NCBI GenBank assembly: GCA_965365445.1
Contig: CBDUBS010000175.1
Coordinates: 1 to 7,583 of the forward strand
Source: CBDUBS01 sp965365445
Lineage (GTDB): Bacteria; Bacteroidota; Rhodothermia; Rhodothermales; DASSAV01
Direction: 5' to 3'
Length of the DNA stretch: 7,583 bases
The translations under genes and the position numbers were made by a program. Shown piece after piece: positions 1 through 5,837 of the stretch. Each line of letters begins with the position of its first letter. The first letter of the stretch is position 1. Under the pieces are notes generated by a model. It saw only the letters and a program-made list of their open reading frames with translations, made no database searches and was not told the origin of the DNA.

Positions 1-1335
1 TACGCCGCCGAACATCTGCTCAAGCAAAAAGACCTCACCGCCGAAGTCGATGTGTACGACCGGCTTCCTACGCCCTTCGGCCTCGTGCGGGGCGGGGTCG
101 CCCCGGATCACCAGAAGATCAAAAATGTAACGCGCGTTTTCGATAAAACGGCCGCCCACCCCCGATTTCATTTCTTCGGCAACGTGGAGATCGGGCTCGA
201 CGTGTCGGCGGCCGACCTGAGCCGTTTCTATCATGCGGTCATCTTCTCCACCGGCGCGCAAACCGACCGCAGCATGGGCATTCCCGGCGAGGAGCTCCAG
301 GGAAGCCACTCGGCCACCGAGTTCGTAGCATGGTACAACGGCCACCCGGATTTTCGCGACCTGACGTTCGACCTCTCGCAGGAGCGCGTGGCGGTGGTGG
401 GCGTCGGCAATGTCGCCATCGACGTGGCGCGTATCCTGTGCCGCACACCCCGTGAGCTGGAGCAAACGGACATCGCGGACTACGCTCTGGAGCAACTTCG
501 GGAAAGCCGCGTGCGCGAAGTGATCGTGCTCGGGCGGCGGGGCATCGCGCAGGCGGCCTTCACCAACCCGGAAATCCGGGAACTCGGCGAAATGGAAGCC
601 GCCGACGTGGTCGCCGTGCCGGAGGAGGTCGCTCTGGACCCGCTCAGCCGGGCCTGGCTGGAAGCCAACCCGGACAAAAGCGTCCAGAAAAACGTCGAGA
701 TCATGCAGGAATACGCCGGGCGGCCCCCCTCGGATAAGCCTCGCCGGCTGCTGTTCCGCTTCCTCGTCTCGCCGGTGGAGCTGGTCGATGACGGCTCGGG
801 GCGCGTCGGGGCTATGCGCATTGTCCGCAATGAGCTCTATCAGACCCCCGACGGGGATCTCCGGCCCCGAGCCACCGACCGGCACGAGGAGTTTCCGGTG
901 GGCCTGGTGTTCCGCTCCGTAGGGTACCGCGGCGTGGCCGTGCCCGGCGTCCCGTTCGATGAGCGCCGCGGCGCCATCACGCACCGGCAGGGCCGCGTGA
1001 TCGACCCCGCCTCCGGCGACCCGCTGCCCGGAATGTACACAGCCGGCTGGATCAAGCGCGGCCCTTCAGGAGTGATCGGCACCAACAAACCGGACGCCGT
1101 AGAAACCGTCGAGGCCCTCTTGGAGGACGTCCGGGAAGGCCGCCTCACCGAGCCGATGCACCCCAGCTTCGAGGCCGCCGAGCGGTACGTGAGGGCAGGC
1201 TGCCGGGACGTGTTCACTTACGCCGATTGGCAGAAGCTGGACGCCTACGAGATGGAAAAAGGTAAAGCCCTCGGCCGCCCCCGCGTGAAGCTGACCACCA
1301 TCGAGGAGATGATCGCCGCCATCCGGGAGGGTTGA
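1..1335 (+). CDS. Ferredoxin--NADP+ reductase, adrenodoxin reductase/FprA type (5' partial)
   Basis: FAD-dependent reductase moving electrons between NADPH and a ferredoxin-type carrier in the cytoplasm. The frame is open from base 1. The first residues, YAAEHLL, are the helix that normally follows the N-terminal FAD-binding GxGxxG motif, so I estimate only about 15 residues are missing. An internal GTG at 52 is not the real start, because conserved sequence continues upstream of it. Family hallmarks in order: LPTPFGLVRGGVAPDHQKIK (about 64-123), the NADP-binding GVGNVAIDVAR (about 400-432), the RRG that contacts the NADP phosphate followed by QAAFTNPEIRELGEM (about 535-597), and GWIKRGPSGVIGTNKPDAVE near 1048-1107, which closes over FAD. 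The C-terminal tail reads YADWQKLD then GRPRVKL, as in bacterial FprA homologues. It ends with TGA at 1333-1335. No ferredoxin gene is in the window, so the partner is unknown. The family assignment is firm; direction of electron flow in vivo is not visible. Confidence 0.95.
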   Translation, partial: YAAEHLLKQKDLTAEVDVYDRLPTPFGLVRGGVAPDHQKIKNVTRVFDKTAAHPRFHFFGNVEIGLDVSAADLSRFYHAVIFSTGAQTDRSMGIPGEELQGSHSATEFVAWYNGHPDFRDLTFDLSQERVAVVGVGNVAIDVARILCRTPRELEQTDIADYALEQLRESRVREVIVLGRRGIAQAAFTNPEIRELGEMEAADVVAVPEEVALDPLSRAWLEANPDKSVQKNVEIMQEYAGRPPSDKPRRLLFRFLVSPVELVDDGSGRVGAMRIVRNELYQTPDGDLRPRATDRHEEFPVGLVFRSVGYRGVAVPGVPFDERRGAITHRQGRVIDPASGDPLPGMYTAGWIKRGPSGVIGTNKPDAVETVEALLEDVREGRLTEPMHPSFEAAERYVRAGCRDVFTYADWQKLDAYEMEKGKALGRPRVKLTTIEEMIAAIREG

Positions 1336-1434
1336 GCCTGTCCCTGCGTCACCCCGGTGGACTCGATCCGGAATCTTGTAGAGTATAAACGAATCCTTGA
1401 CCGACGCCGGATCGATTACTTTACTCGCCGGACC

Positions 1435-1899
1435 TCAGACCAGGGCCGGCAAGGAAGCTACGTCCGTCCAGAAGGCGAGCAGGGAATGCATAGCCTCGCG
1501 GGCTTCTTCGTCCGTTTTCGGAAAGTTGAAACAGGCGTTCGCCCCTTCGGTGTAGATACGGGCCACCTCCTCCGGCGACGGATTTTTCAGCAACACGATC
1601 GTAGGGACGCGGCGAAACGCGGGTTCCGATTTGATGCGACGCAATACCGACGCGTCTTCGCTGTCGCCCAGCGCGCCATCGAGCAGGATGAGGGCAGGAC
1701 GGTACGGATGTCCTTCTCTCTTGGGAGACGCCGCCGGGAGCAATAGCCGGAACAACTGCTCGGCATCAGGGGCATGGTCTACATGACAGGCGGGCCGGAG
1801 GAGCAAGATGGCCTGGTGTACCCGCCGCATTTCTTCCGACTGATTCAGGGCAACGATGATGCGGCACGAGCGGGAGAGTAGAGGCATCAGGGAAACCAT
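1435..1899 (-). CDS. Stand-alone receiver-like (CheY-fold) protein, degenerate phosphorylation site
   Basis: A single response-regulator receiver domain with no output domain, 154 residues from the ATG at 1899. The fold shows in an ILLDGAL strand carrying the putative phospho-acceptor Asp (residue 74), a VPTIVLL strand, and the EGANACFNFP turn, ending FWTDVASLP as in Rcp1-like cyanobacterial receivers. The other active-site positions look lost by ungapped alignment to canonical receivers. The acidic pair after beta-1 is Ala-Leu (IIVALNQSEE), the Thr/Ser after beta-4 is Leu, and the Lys before the cis-Pro is Phe; a Lys follows that Pro. An ordinary phosphorelay cycle is therefore doubtful, and it may be a pseudo-receiver acting by protein contact. 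Start choice: ATG 1899 (weak GGAAA before it) is preferred over an in-frame GTG at 1914 and an ATG at 1887. It converges on the reductase gene and diverges from the ferritin-like gene. No kinase gene is near. Confidence 0.8.
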   Translation of the reverse strand: MVSLMPLLSRSCRIIVALNQSEEMRRVHQAILLLRPACHVDHAPDAEQLFRLLLPAASPKREGHPYRPALILLDGALGDSEDASVLRRIKSEPAFRRVPTIVLLKNPSPEEVARIYTEGANACFNFPKTDEEAREAMHSLLAFWTDVASLPALV

Positions 1900-2101
1900 T
1901 TTCCGACGTGGCACAATAAAAACAAATGTTTATGCACGGCGTGAGGAATTTACGGCTTTCACCAAGAAATGCCATCTTGCAACGATTGTGTTATATGGGT
2001 TTATGGCGAAGGAGACGTAACGATTTTATGACGGAGTGGAGGAATACAGAGCGGCAGAGTAGACTGTCCTTTCCTTTCACCGATTTTGGAGCGCTACTTC
2101 T
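1900..2101. promoter_or_regulatory. Divergent intergenic region between the receiver and ferritin-like genes
   Basis: About 200 nt that are visibly more AT-rich than the flanking genes, as expected of a divergent promoter region. On the minus strand an AACATTTG sequence (around 1922-1930) is one base off the Bacteroidota -7 pattern TAnnTTTG and lies about 25 nt before the receiver gene ATG. On the plus strand the stretch 1974-2003 (ATCTTGCAAC, then TTATATGGGTTTATGG) is the best candidate for the promoter of the ferritin-like operon. A GGAG at 2088-2091, about 10 nt before the ATG at 2102, is a plausible ribosome binding site. A 30-codon ORF from the ATG at 2028 overlaps the ferritin-like start by 19 nt, but has weak translation signals. 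All sites were matched by eye. Confidence 0.35.
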
Positions 2102-2527
2102 ATGGATAAGCAAACGCTGATCGACCACCTGAACGAAGACCTGGCGGGAGAGTTGAGCGCCGTCATTCAGTACGTTACGTATGCGGCTAAAACGACGGGT
2201 CCGTACCGCCCGCAGTTAAGTCAGTTTTTCCTGGCCGAGGTGGCCGACGAAACCCTTCATGCACAGTATCTGGCGAACAAAATCGTGGCGCTGGGCGGCG
2301 AGCCTACCACCACGCCGCGCCCGGTACCTTCGGCGCATTCGAACAAAGAGATGCTTCAGCACATCGTAGAGGCGGAACGCCGGGCGGTGAAGGATTATTC
2401 AAAGCGAGCCGTAGAAGCCGACGAGGCAGGGGATGTAGGATTGAAGGTGCAGCTGGAAGATATGGTGCGCGACGAGTCGGGGCACCTGGAGGAAACCGAG
2501 CGCATCCTGCGCGACTGGCCGCTGTAG
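2102..2527 (+). CDS. Bacterioferritin-like ferritin-superfamily protein without heme ligand
   Basis: A 141-residue four-helix-bundle protein expected to bind a diiron centre and oxidise or store iron in the cytoplasm. The six ligands of the bacterioferritin ferroxidase centre are present at matching spacing: Glu17 (LAGELSAVIQY), Glu50 and His53 (ADETLHAQY), Glu92 (VEAERRAVKDY), and Glu125 and His128 (RDESGHLEE). The heme-ligating Met of E. coli Bfr lies directly after the second Glu; here that residue is Thr51, so heme binding between subunits is not expected. The protein is about 15-20 residues shorter than classical Bfr, mostly at the C terminus. Its helix 2-3 crossover is Pro/Thr rich (TTTPRPVP). 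A GGAG at 2088-2091 supports the start. It is the first gene of a tight cluster, with only 2 nt before the LsrG-like gene. It could store iron, detoxify peroxide, or be a non-cage ferritin-like enzyme; sequence alone does not decide. Confidence 0.88.
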   Translation: MDKQTLIDHLNEDLAGELSAVIQYVTYAAKTTGPYRPQLSQFFLAEVADETLHAQYLANKIVALGGEPTTTPRPVPSAHSNKEMLQHIVEAERRAVKDYSKRAVEADEAGDVGLKVQLEDMVRDESGHLEETERILRDWPL

Positions 2528-2529
2528 TT

Positions 2530-2853
2530 ATGGTTATCGTCCACGTATTCGTGCGCGTACGTCCGGGGTGCGCAGACGAGTTCATCGAAGCTACCCGAGC
2601 CAATGCCCGCAACAGCCTTCGGGAGCCCGGCGTGGCCCGGTTCGACGTGCTGCGCCGCCCGGACGACCCCGATCGGTTCGTGCTGATGGAGGTGTATCGC
2701 ACCCCGGACGATCCGGCGCGTCACAAGGAAACCGAACATTACAAAGCGTGGCGCGACTCTGTGGAGCCCATGATGGCCGAGCCGCGCACCAGCATCCGGT
2801 ACGAGAACGTTTTCCCGGACGAATCCGGGTGGGATTCCTTCCATGCGGTTTGA
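2530..2853 (+). CDS. LsrG-like antibiotic biosynthesis monooxygenase (ABM) domain protein
   Basis: A 107-residue protein of the dimeric alpha+beta barrel ABM family. It resembles E. coli LsrG, which isomerises the phosphorylated AI-2 product. The match from memory covers nearly the whole domain: a SLREPGVARFDVL segment (residues 29-41), DRF (48-50), MEVYRTPD (53-60), HKETEHYKAW (65-74), and VEPMMAEPRT (78-87). The tail after residue 95 (DESGWDSFHAV) extends past the usual end of LsrG, and its codons overlap the start of the downstream dehydrogenase by 11 nt. No lsrK, lsrF or lsr transporter genes are present, so an AI-2 role is unsupported. Many relatives are annotated as putative quinol monooxygenases. 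Placement between a ferritin-like gene and an Fe-type alcohol dehydrogenase suggests it acts on a small oxygenated metabolite, perhaps a quinone or dicarbonyl. That is an inference. The family call is strong and the substrate unknown. Confidence 0.9.
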   Translation: MVIVHVFVRVRPGCADEFIEATRANARNSLREPGVARFDVLRRPDDPDRFVLMEVYRTPDDPARHKETEHYKAWRDSVEPMMAEPRTSIRYENVFPDESGWDSFHAV

Positions 2854-3985
2854 ATTCGCGACGGCAGCCGAGATCCGGTTCGGTGAAGGAGTTTCCCGGG
2901 CCCTGCCGGAATGCACCGCTCGCTGGGGACGGCGGGTTTTGCTCGTCACGGGCCGCTCGGGGCGCGGACGGGACCTGCTCGGCGGCGCGGGGTTGGAGGT
3001 GGCGAGCATTTCGATAGGTGGGGAGCCTGCGGTGGGGGAGGTGGTGCGGGTTGCCCGGGAGGCTCGGGAAAGAGGAACGGACGTCGTAGTGGCCGTAGGA
3101 GGCGGGAGCGTTCTGGATGCGGGAAAGGCGGTTGCGGCTTTCCTGACCAATCCGGGCGACCCCTTCGAGTACCTCGAAGTGATCGGCCGGGGGAGTCCCC
3201 TGCCGGTTGCCGCTGCGCCGGTCATCGCCGTGCCGACCACTGCCGGGACAGGCTCGGAAGTGACCCGGAACGCTGTGCTGGCCTCACCCGAGCATCGGGT
3301 GAAGGTCAGCCTGCGGCACCCTTCGATGCTGCCCCGGGTGGCCTTCGTCGATCCGGAACTGACGTACACCTGCCCTCCGGAGGTTACGGCCGGGTCCGGG
3401 CTCGACGCGCTCACGCAGTTGGTGGAGCCGTTCGTTTCCAATGCGCCCAATCCGATCACCGACAGCCTCTGCCGCGACGGTATCCGACGGGCCGCGACGG
3501 CGCTTTCCCGGGCGTACCGGAACGGTGAGGACCGGGAGGCGCGCCGTGATATGGCCCTCGCGAGCCTGTTCGGAGGGCTGGCGCTCGCCAATGCCCGGCT
3601 AGGGGCCGTGCACGGAATCGCCGGACCGCTCGGCGGGATGTTTCCTGCTCCGCACGGGCCGGTTTGCGCTCGCCTTCTCCCCGAGGTGATGCAGACGAAT
3701 CTGCAAGCCCTCCGCGATAGAGAGCCCGGTTCGCCCGTCCTCGGGCGATACGACGAAGTCGGCAGGTTGCTTACCGGCCGCTCCGATCGGCAGGCCCACG
3801 ACGGCATTGAGAGTATCCGGGAGCTTGCGGAGCAGATGAACATTCCCGGCCTCTCCCGGTGGGGCGTTTCTGAAGCCGATCTGCTGGAGATTGCGGCGAA
3901 AGCACGCCGGGCGGGAAGCATGAAAGGCAACCCCGTCGAGCTCACCGATGAGGAATTGCTCGGCATCCTGCGCCGGGCCTTGTGA
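2843..3985 (+). CDS. Iron-containing (group III) alcohol dehydrogenase, His-to-Gln at a metal-ligand position
   Basis: A 380-residue NAD(P)-dependent dehydrogenase of the Fe-ADH family, which interconverts alcohols and aldehydes or ketones in the cytoplasm. The N-terminal dinucleotide domain carries GGGSVLDAGKA (residues 86-96, family GGGSxxDxAK) and PTTAGTGSEVT (131-141). The C-terminal helical domain holds the metal site: Asp188 (GSGLDALTQLVEP), His257 (AVHGIAGPLGG) and His271 (PAPHGPVCA). The fourth position, four residues after the Asp and His in FucO-like enzymes, is Gln192. This DALTQ variant recurs, to my recollection, in one subclade of the family, so the protein is probably an active member with altered metal preference and not a decayed gene. 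The length is normal for the family. The ATG at 2843 lies inside the end of the LsrG-like gene, implying translational coupling. It is the last gene of the cluster; a 137-nt gap follows. Substrate is not deducible; maleylacetate reductase-like or lactaldehyde-type activity are alternatives. Confidence 0.92.
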   Translation: MRFEFATAAEIRFGEGVSRALPECTARWGRRVLLVTGRSGRGRDLLGGAGLEVASISIGGEPAVGEVVRVAREARERGTDVVVAVGGGSVLDAGKAVAAFLTNPGDPFEYLEVIGRGSPLPVAAAPVIAVPTTAGTGSEVTRNAVLASPEHRVKVSLRHPSMLPRVAFVDPELTYTCPPEVTAGSGLDALTQLVEPFVSNAPNPITDSLCRDGIRRAATALSRAYRNGEDREARRDMALASLFGGLALANARLGAVHGIAGPLGGMFPAPHGPVCARLLPEVMQTNLQALRDREPGSPVLGRYDEVGRLLTGRSDRQAHDGIESIRELAEQMNIPGLSRWGVSEADLLEIAAKARRAGSMKGNPVELTDEELLGILRRAL

Positions 3986-4083
3986 AATCAATCGTGAGGT
4001 GGTAGGGCGCTCTCCATGTCCGGCGAGTTGCCGCCTGAAACGGCGATACGTCGAAGCGGCTCGCTGATGGTCGGTTTACGGCG

Positions 4084-4093
4084 TATCTTGTAG
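4084..4093 (+). promoter_or_regulatory. Promoter-like TATCTTG motif upstream of the Dabb gene
   Basis: TATCTTGTAG resembles the Bacteroidota -7 element TAnnTTTG with one T missing, and lies 30-40 nt before the ATG at 4123. No good TTG element is found at the usual spacing upstream, so the call is tentative. The 9-mer ATCTTGTAG also occurs at 1373-1381. The rest of the 137-nt gap (3986-4122) shows no ORF, no clear terminator and no recognisable ribosome binding site before the Dabb gene. Confidence 0.25.
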
Positions 4094-4122
4094 CTTTCTC
4101 ACTATTCATCCCTGCGTGTGTC

Positions 4123-4500
4123 ATGGTTACGATTCGTTTGCTGCTGTTGGCCGGTCTGTTCGGATTGGCCTTTACGGGCGCGTCCGCCGAGCCGGTCCGT
4201 CATGTCGTCGTGTTCAAGTTCAAGCCCGGAGCGACCCCGGAGCAAATTCAGGTAATTACGGATGCCTTCCGGGATCTGAAAAACAAGATCCCCGGCATCA
4301 CCGCGTTCGAGCACGGTGTAAATGGCAGTCCGGAAGGAAAAAGTCACGGCTTCGAGCACGTCTACCTCCTTACGTTCGAGAGCGAGGCGGCGCGCGACGC
4401 CTACCTGCCTCATCCCGATCACAAGAAGTTCGGAGAGGTGCTGCGGGCATCCGGTCTTTTCGAGGACGTGTTCGTCGTGGATTATCAGCCGGCCGAGTGA
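4123..4500 (+). CDS. Exported Dabb-domain (stress-responsive alpha/beta barrel) protein
   Basis: A 125-residue protein with an N-terminal signal peptide (hydrophobic LLLLAGLFGLAF, likely cut after ASA at residue 22) followed by one Dabb domain. Domain hallmarks are RHVVVFKFKPG (residues 26-36), the IPGITAFEHGVN turn (56-67), HGFEHVYLLTFES (75-87) and the AYLPHPDHKKFGEVL helix start (93-107). Dabb proteins are small dimeric alpha+beta barrels. Some plant and fungal members are stress-induced or act as cyclases or lyases, but most bacterial ones have no known reaction. Export to the periplasm is inferred from the signal peptide; there is no lipobox Cys. No Shine-Dalgarno is evident before the ATG. 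It is followed after 83 nt by the serine hydrolase gene. It is the second dimeric alpha+beta-barrel protein in the window after the LsrG-like one, though the two belong to different families. Function unknown. Confidence 0.9.
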   Translation: MVTIRLLLLAGLFGLAFTGASAEPVRHVVVFKFKPGATPEQIQVITDAFRDLKNKIPGITAFEHGVNGSPEGKSHGFEHVYLLTFESEAARDAYLPHPDHKKFGEVLRASGLFEDVFVVDYQPAE

Positions 4501-4513
4501 GTTTATCCTCATG

Positions 4514-4545
4514 CGCCCGGCCGTGATATGCGATCCGTCCGGGCG
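4514..4545 (+). repeat. Inverted repeat CGCCCGG / CCGGGCG between Dabb and hydrolase genes
   Basis: A perfect 7-bp GC-only inverted repeat (4514-4520 with 4539-4545) with an 18-nt loop starts 13 nt after the Dabb stop codon. The position suits a weak transcription terminator or 3'-end stabilising hairpin, but there is no T-tract after it. A repeat this GC-rich can also arise by chance in such DNA. Confidence 0.35.
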
Positions 4546-4583
4546 TTCGGGGAAGGTGATCCGCGCATTATACGGAGACTGCC

Positions 4584-5771
4584 ATGAACCGCCAATCCGA
4601 GCATCATATCGCTGTTTCAGGAGAAGTCGAGGAAGGTTTCGAGCCGGTCCGGATGGCCTTCGAGGAGAACTTCGAGAAGCGCAACGAGACAGGGGCCGCA
4701 TGCGCCGTATTCCTCGGCGGGAGGCAAGTCGTAAACCTGTACGGTGGGCTGGCCGATTCGGAGGCGGGGCGCCCCTGGCGGCGGGATACGCTCGTGCCGG
4801 TGTTCTCCACGTCGAAGGGCCTTGCAGCGATGGCGGTGGCACTGGCCCACTCCCGGGGTTTGTTCGCCTTCGATGAGCCGGTGGCTCGCTACTGGCCCGA
4901 GTTCGGCGCGGAGGGCAAGCAGGCCGTTACCGTGCGGCAATTGCTGGCCCATCAGGGCGGCCTGTGCGCGGTCGATGAAGCCCTTACCCCGGAGATTCTG
5001 GGCGACCCGGACCGCCTTTCCGGCATCCTGGCCCGTCAGGCTCCCGGCTGGCCGCCCGGAACCCGGCACGGCTACCATGCCCACACTCTCGGATGGTATG
5101 AGAGCGAGCTCATCCGGCGCACCGACGGCCGTACGCTGGGCCGGTTTTTTGCCGAGGAGATCGCCCGGCCGCTCGGACTTTCGTTCTACATCGGCCTTCC
5201 TTCGGATGTGGACCCCGCCCGGATTGCGGTGGTTGAGGATTATGCCCCCATCCGGATGTTGTTGCACGCCGGTGAGTTTCCGTGGCCGTTTCTGCGGGCC
5301 ATGATGAACCCTCGCTCGCTCTCCTACCGGGCCATGATGAACCCGCGCCTGAAACGCCCCACCGACCTGGCGTGCCCCCCGTATTGCTACGTCGAGATAC
5401 CCAGCGGGGGAGGCATCGGGTCGGTGGAGAGTATTGCAAAGGCGTATGGTGTGTTTGCTTGCGGAGGGGACGATCTCGGCCTCTCCGGCGACACTTTTCA
5501 GGCGTTGTGCGCTCCCGCGGCCGAGTGCGCCGACGACGCGGTGCTGCGCGTCCCGACGGCCTATGCCCTCGGCTTCATGAAACCGTCGTCATCGTTCCTG
5601 TTCGGCTGCGGGGCATCCGCGTTCGGCGCTCCGGGTATGGGCGGCAGTTTCGGCTTTGCAGACCCGGAAGTGGGGCTCGGGTTTGCGTATGCACCCAACC
5701 GTTCCGGTTTTCACCTGTGGGACGACCCGCGCGAGAAGACCCTCCGCGACGCCGTTTACGGGTGCCTCTGA
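4584..5771 (+). CDS. Class C beta-lactamase-like serine hydrolase / esterase
   Basis: A 395-residue cytoplasmic member of the beta-lactamase/transpeptidase-like family, which includes EstB-type esterases. The nucleophile motif SxxK is S75-T-S-K78 inside VPVFSTSKGLAAMAV. The catalytic Tyr is likely Tyr164 in HGYHAHTLGW. The third motif near the C terminus is G353-G-S355, in place of the KTG of true beta-lactamases, followed by FGFADPEVGLGFAYAPN. Other family blocks are YWPEF (103-107) and VRQLLAHQGGL (117-127). There is no signal peptide, which argues against a secreted antibiotic-resistance enzyme and for an intracellular esterase or amidase. GGAG at 4574-4577, 6 nt before the ATG, fixes the start. 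Residues 238-255 contain the short repeat RAMMNPR...RAMMNPR. Upstream is the Dabb gene and downstream, after 66 nt with two hairpins, a thioredoxin-like gene. The natural substrate is unknown. Confidence 0.92.
   Translation: MNRQSEHHIAVSGEVEEGFEPVRMAFEENFEKRNETGAACAVFLGGRQVVNLYGGLADSEAGRPWRRDTLVPVFSTSKGLAAMAVALAHSRGLFAFDEPVARYWPEFGAEGKQAVTVRQLLAHQGGLCAVDEALTPEILGDPDRLSGILARQAPGWPPGTRHGYHAHTLGWYESELIRRTDGRTLGRFFAEEIARPLGLSFYIGLPSDVDPARIAVVEDYAPIRMLLHAGEFPWPFLRAMMNPRSLSYRAMMNPRLKRPTDLACPPYCYVEIPSGGGIGSVESIAKAYGVFACGGDDLGLSGDTFQALCAPAAECADDAVLRVPTAYALGFMKPSSSFLFGCGASAFGAPGMGGSFGFADPEVGLGFAYAPNRSGFHLWDDPREKTLRDAVYGCL
5295..5344 (+). repeat. Short direct repeat inside the serine hydrolase gene
   Basis: The 17-mer CGGGCCATGATGAACCC occurs at 5295-5311 and again at 5328-5344. 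The 33-nt offset (11 codons) is in frame and gives RAMMNPR twice (residues 238-244 and 249-255) separated by SLSY. Exact identity at the DNA level across 17 bases suggests a recent tandem duplication or slippage, which leaves the reading frame intact. A chance similarity in a repetitive loop cannot be excluded. Confidence 0.7.
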
Positions 5772-5773
5772 TT

Positions 5774-5829
5774 GCCCGGGATCACACGGGCGCGCTTCAG
5801 GGTTGAAGGCGCATCTATCCGTAACCCTG
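5774..5829 (+). repeat. Two tandem inverted repeats between hydrolase and thioredoxin-like genes
   Basis: The first hairpin, GCCCG (5774-5778) with CGGGC (5787-5791) and an 8-nt loop, begins two nucleotides after the hydrolase stop codon. The second, CAGGGTT (5798-5804) with AACCCTG (5823-5829) and an 18-nt loop, is a perfect 7-bp stem that ends 8 nt before the ATG at 5838. Neither is followed by a T-tract, so they are not textbook terminators. The second could occlude or position the ribosome at the thioredoxin-like gene, which has no visible Shine-Dalgarno. Folding is inferred by eye. Confidence 0.4.
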
Positions 5830-5837
5830 TGCCAACC

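Noticed and set aside
1357..1746. Plus-strand 129-codon frame opposite the first receiver gene
   Set aside because: The minus-strand protein shows a clear receiver fold; this frame is Arg-rich and unrecognisable.
2530..2853. An AI-2 (lsr) quorum-sensing locus based on the LsrG-like protein
   Set aside because: No lsrK, lsrF, lsrR or transporter gene is adjacent, and ABM-fold proteins act on varied substrates.
2395..3966. Long (523-codon) open frame on the minus strand antisense to the LsrG-like and Fe-ADH genes
   Set aside because: Its translation is Ser/Arg/Pro-rich with no recognisable domain, and it exactly underlies three well-supported sense genes. It is the usual open antisense frame of GC-rich DNA.
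4102..4842. Minus-strand 246-codon frame across the Dabb and hydrolase starts
   Set aside because: Low-complexity, basic composition with no family resemblance, and it overlaps two genes with clear motifs on the + strand.
4584..5771. A true antibiotic-resistance beta-lactamase
   Set aside because: There is no signal peptide and the third motif is GGS where KTG is expected; esterase-like family members fit better.
5110..5806. Alternative frames on both strands within the serine hydrolase region
   Set aside because: Catalytic motifs SxxK, Tyr and GGS all lie in one continuous frame (4584-5771); the others are shadows.
5772..5837. Upstream in-frame extension of the thioredoxin-like gene
   Set aside because: It would place 22 charged residues before a clear signal peptide and has no start signal; it is better read as spacer holding two hairpins.
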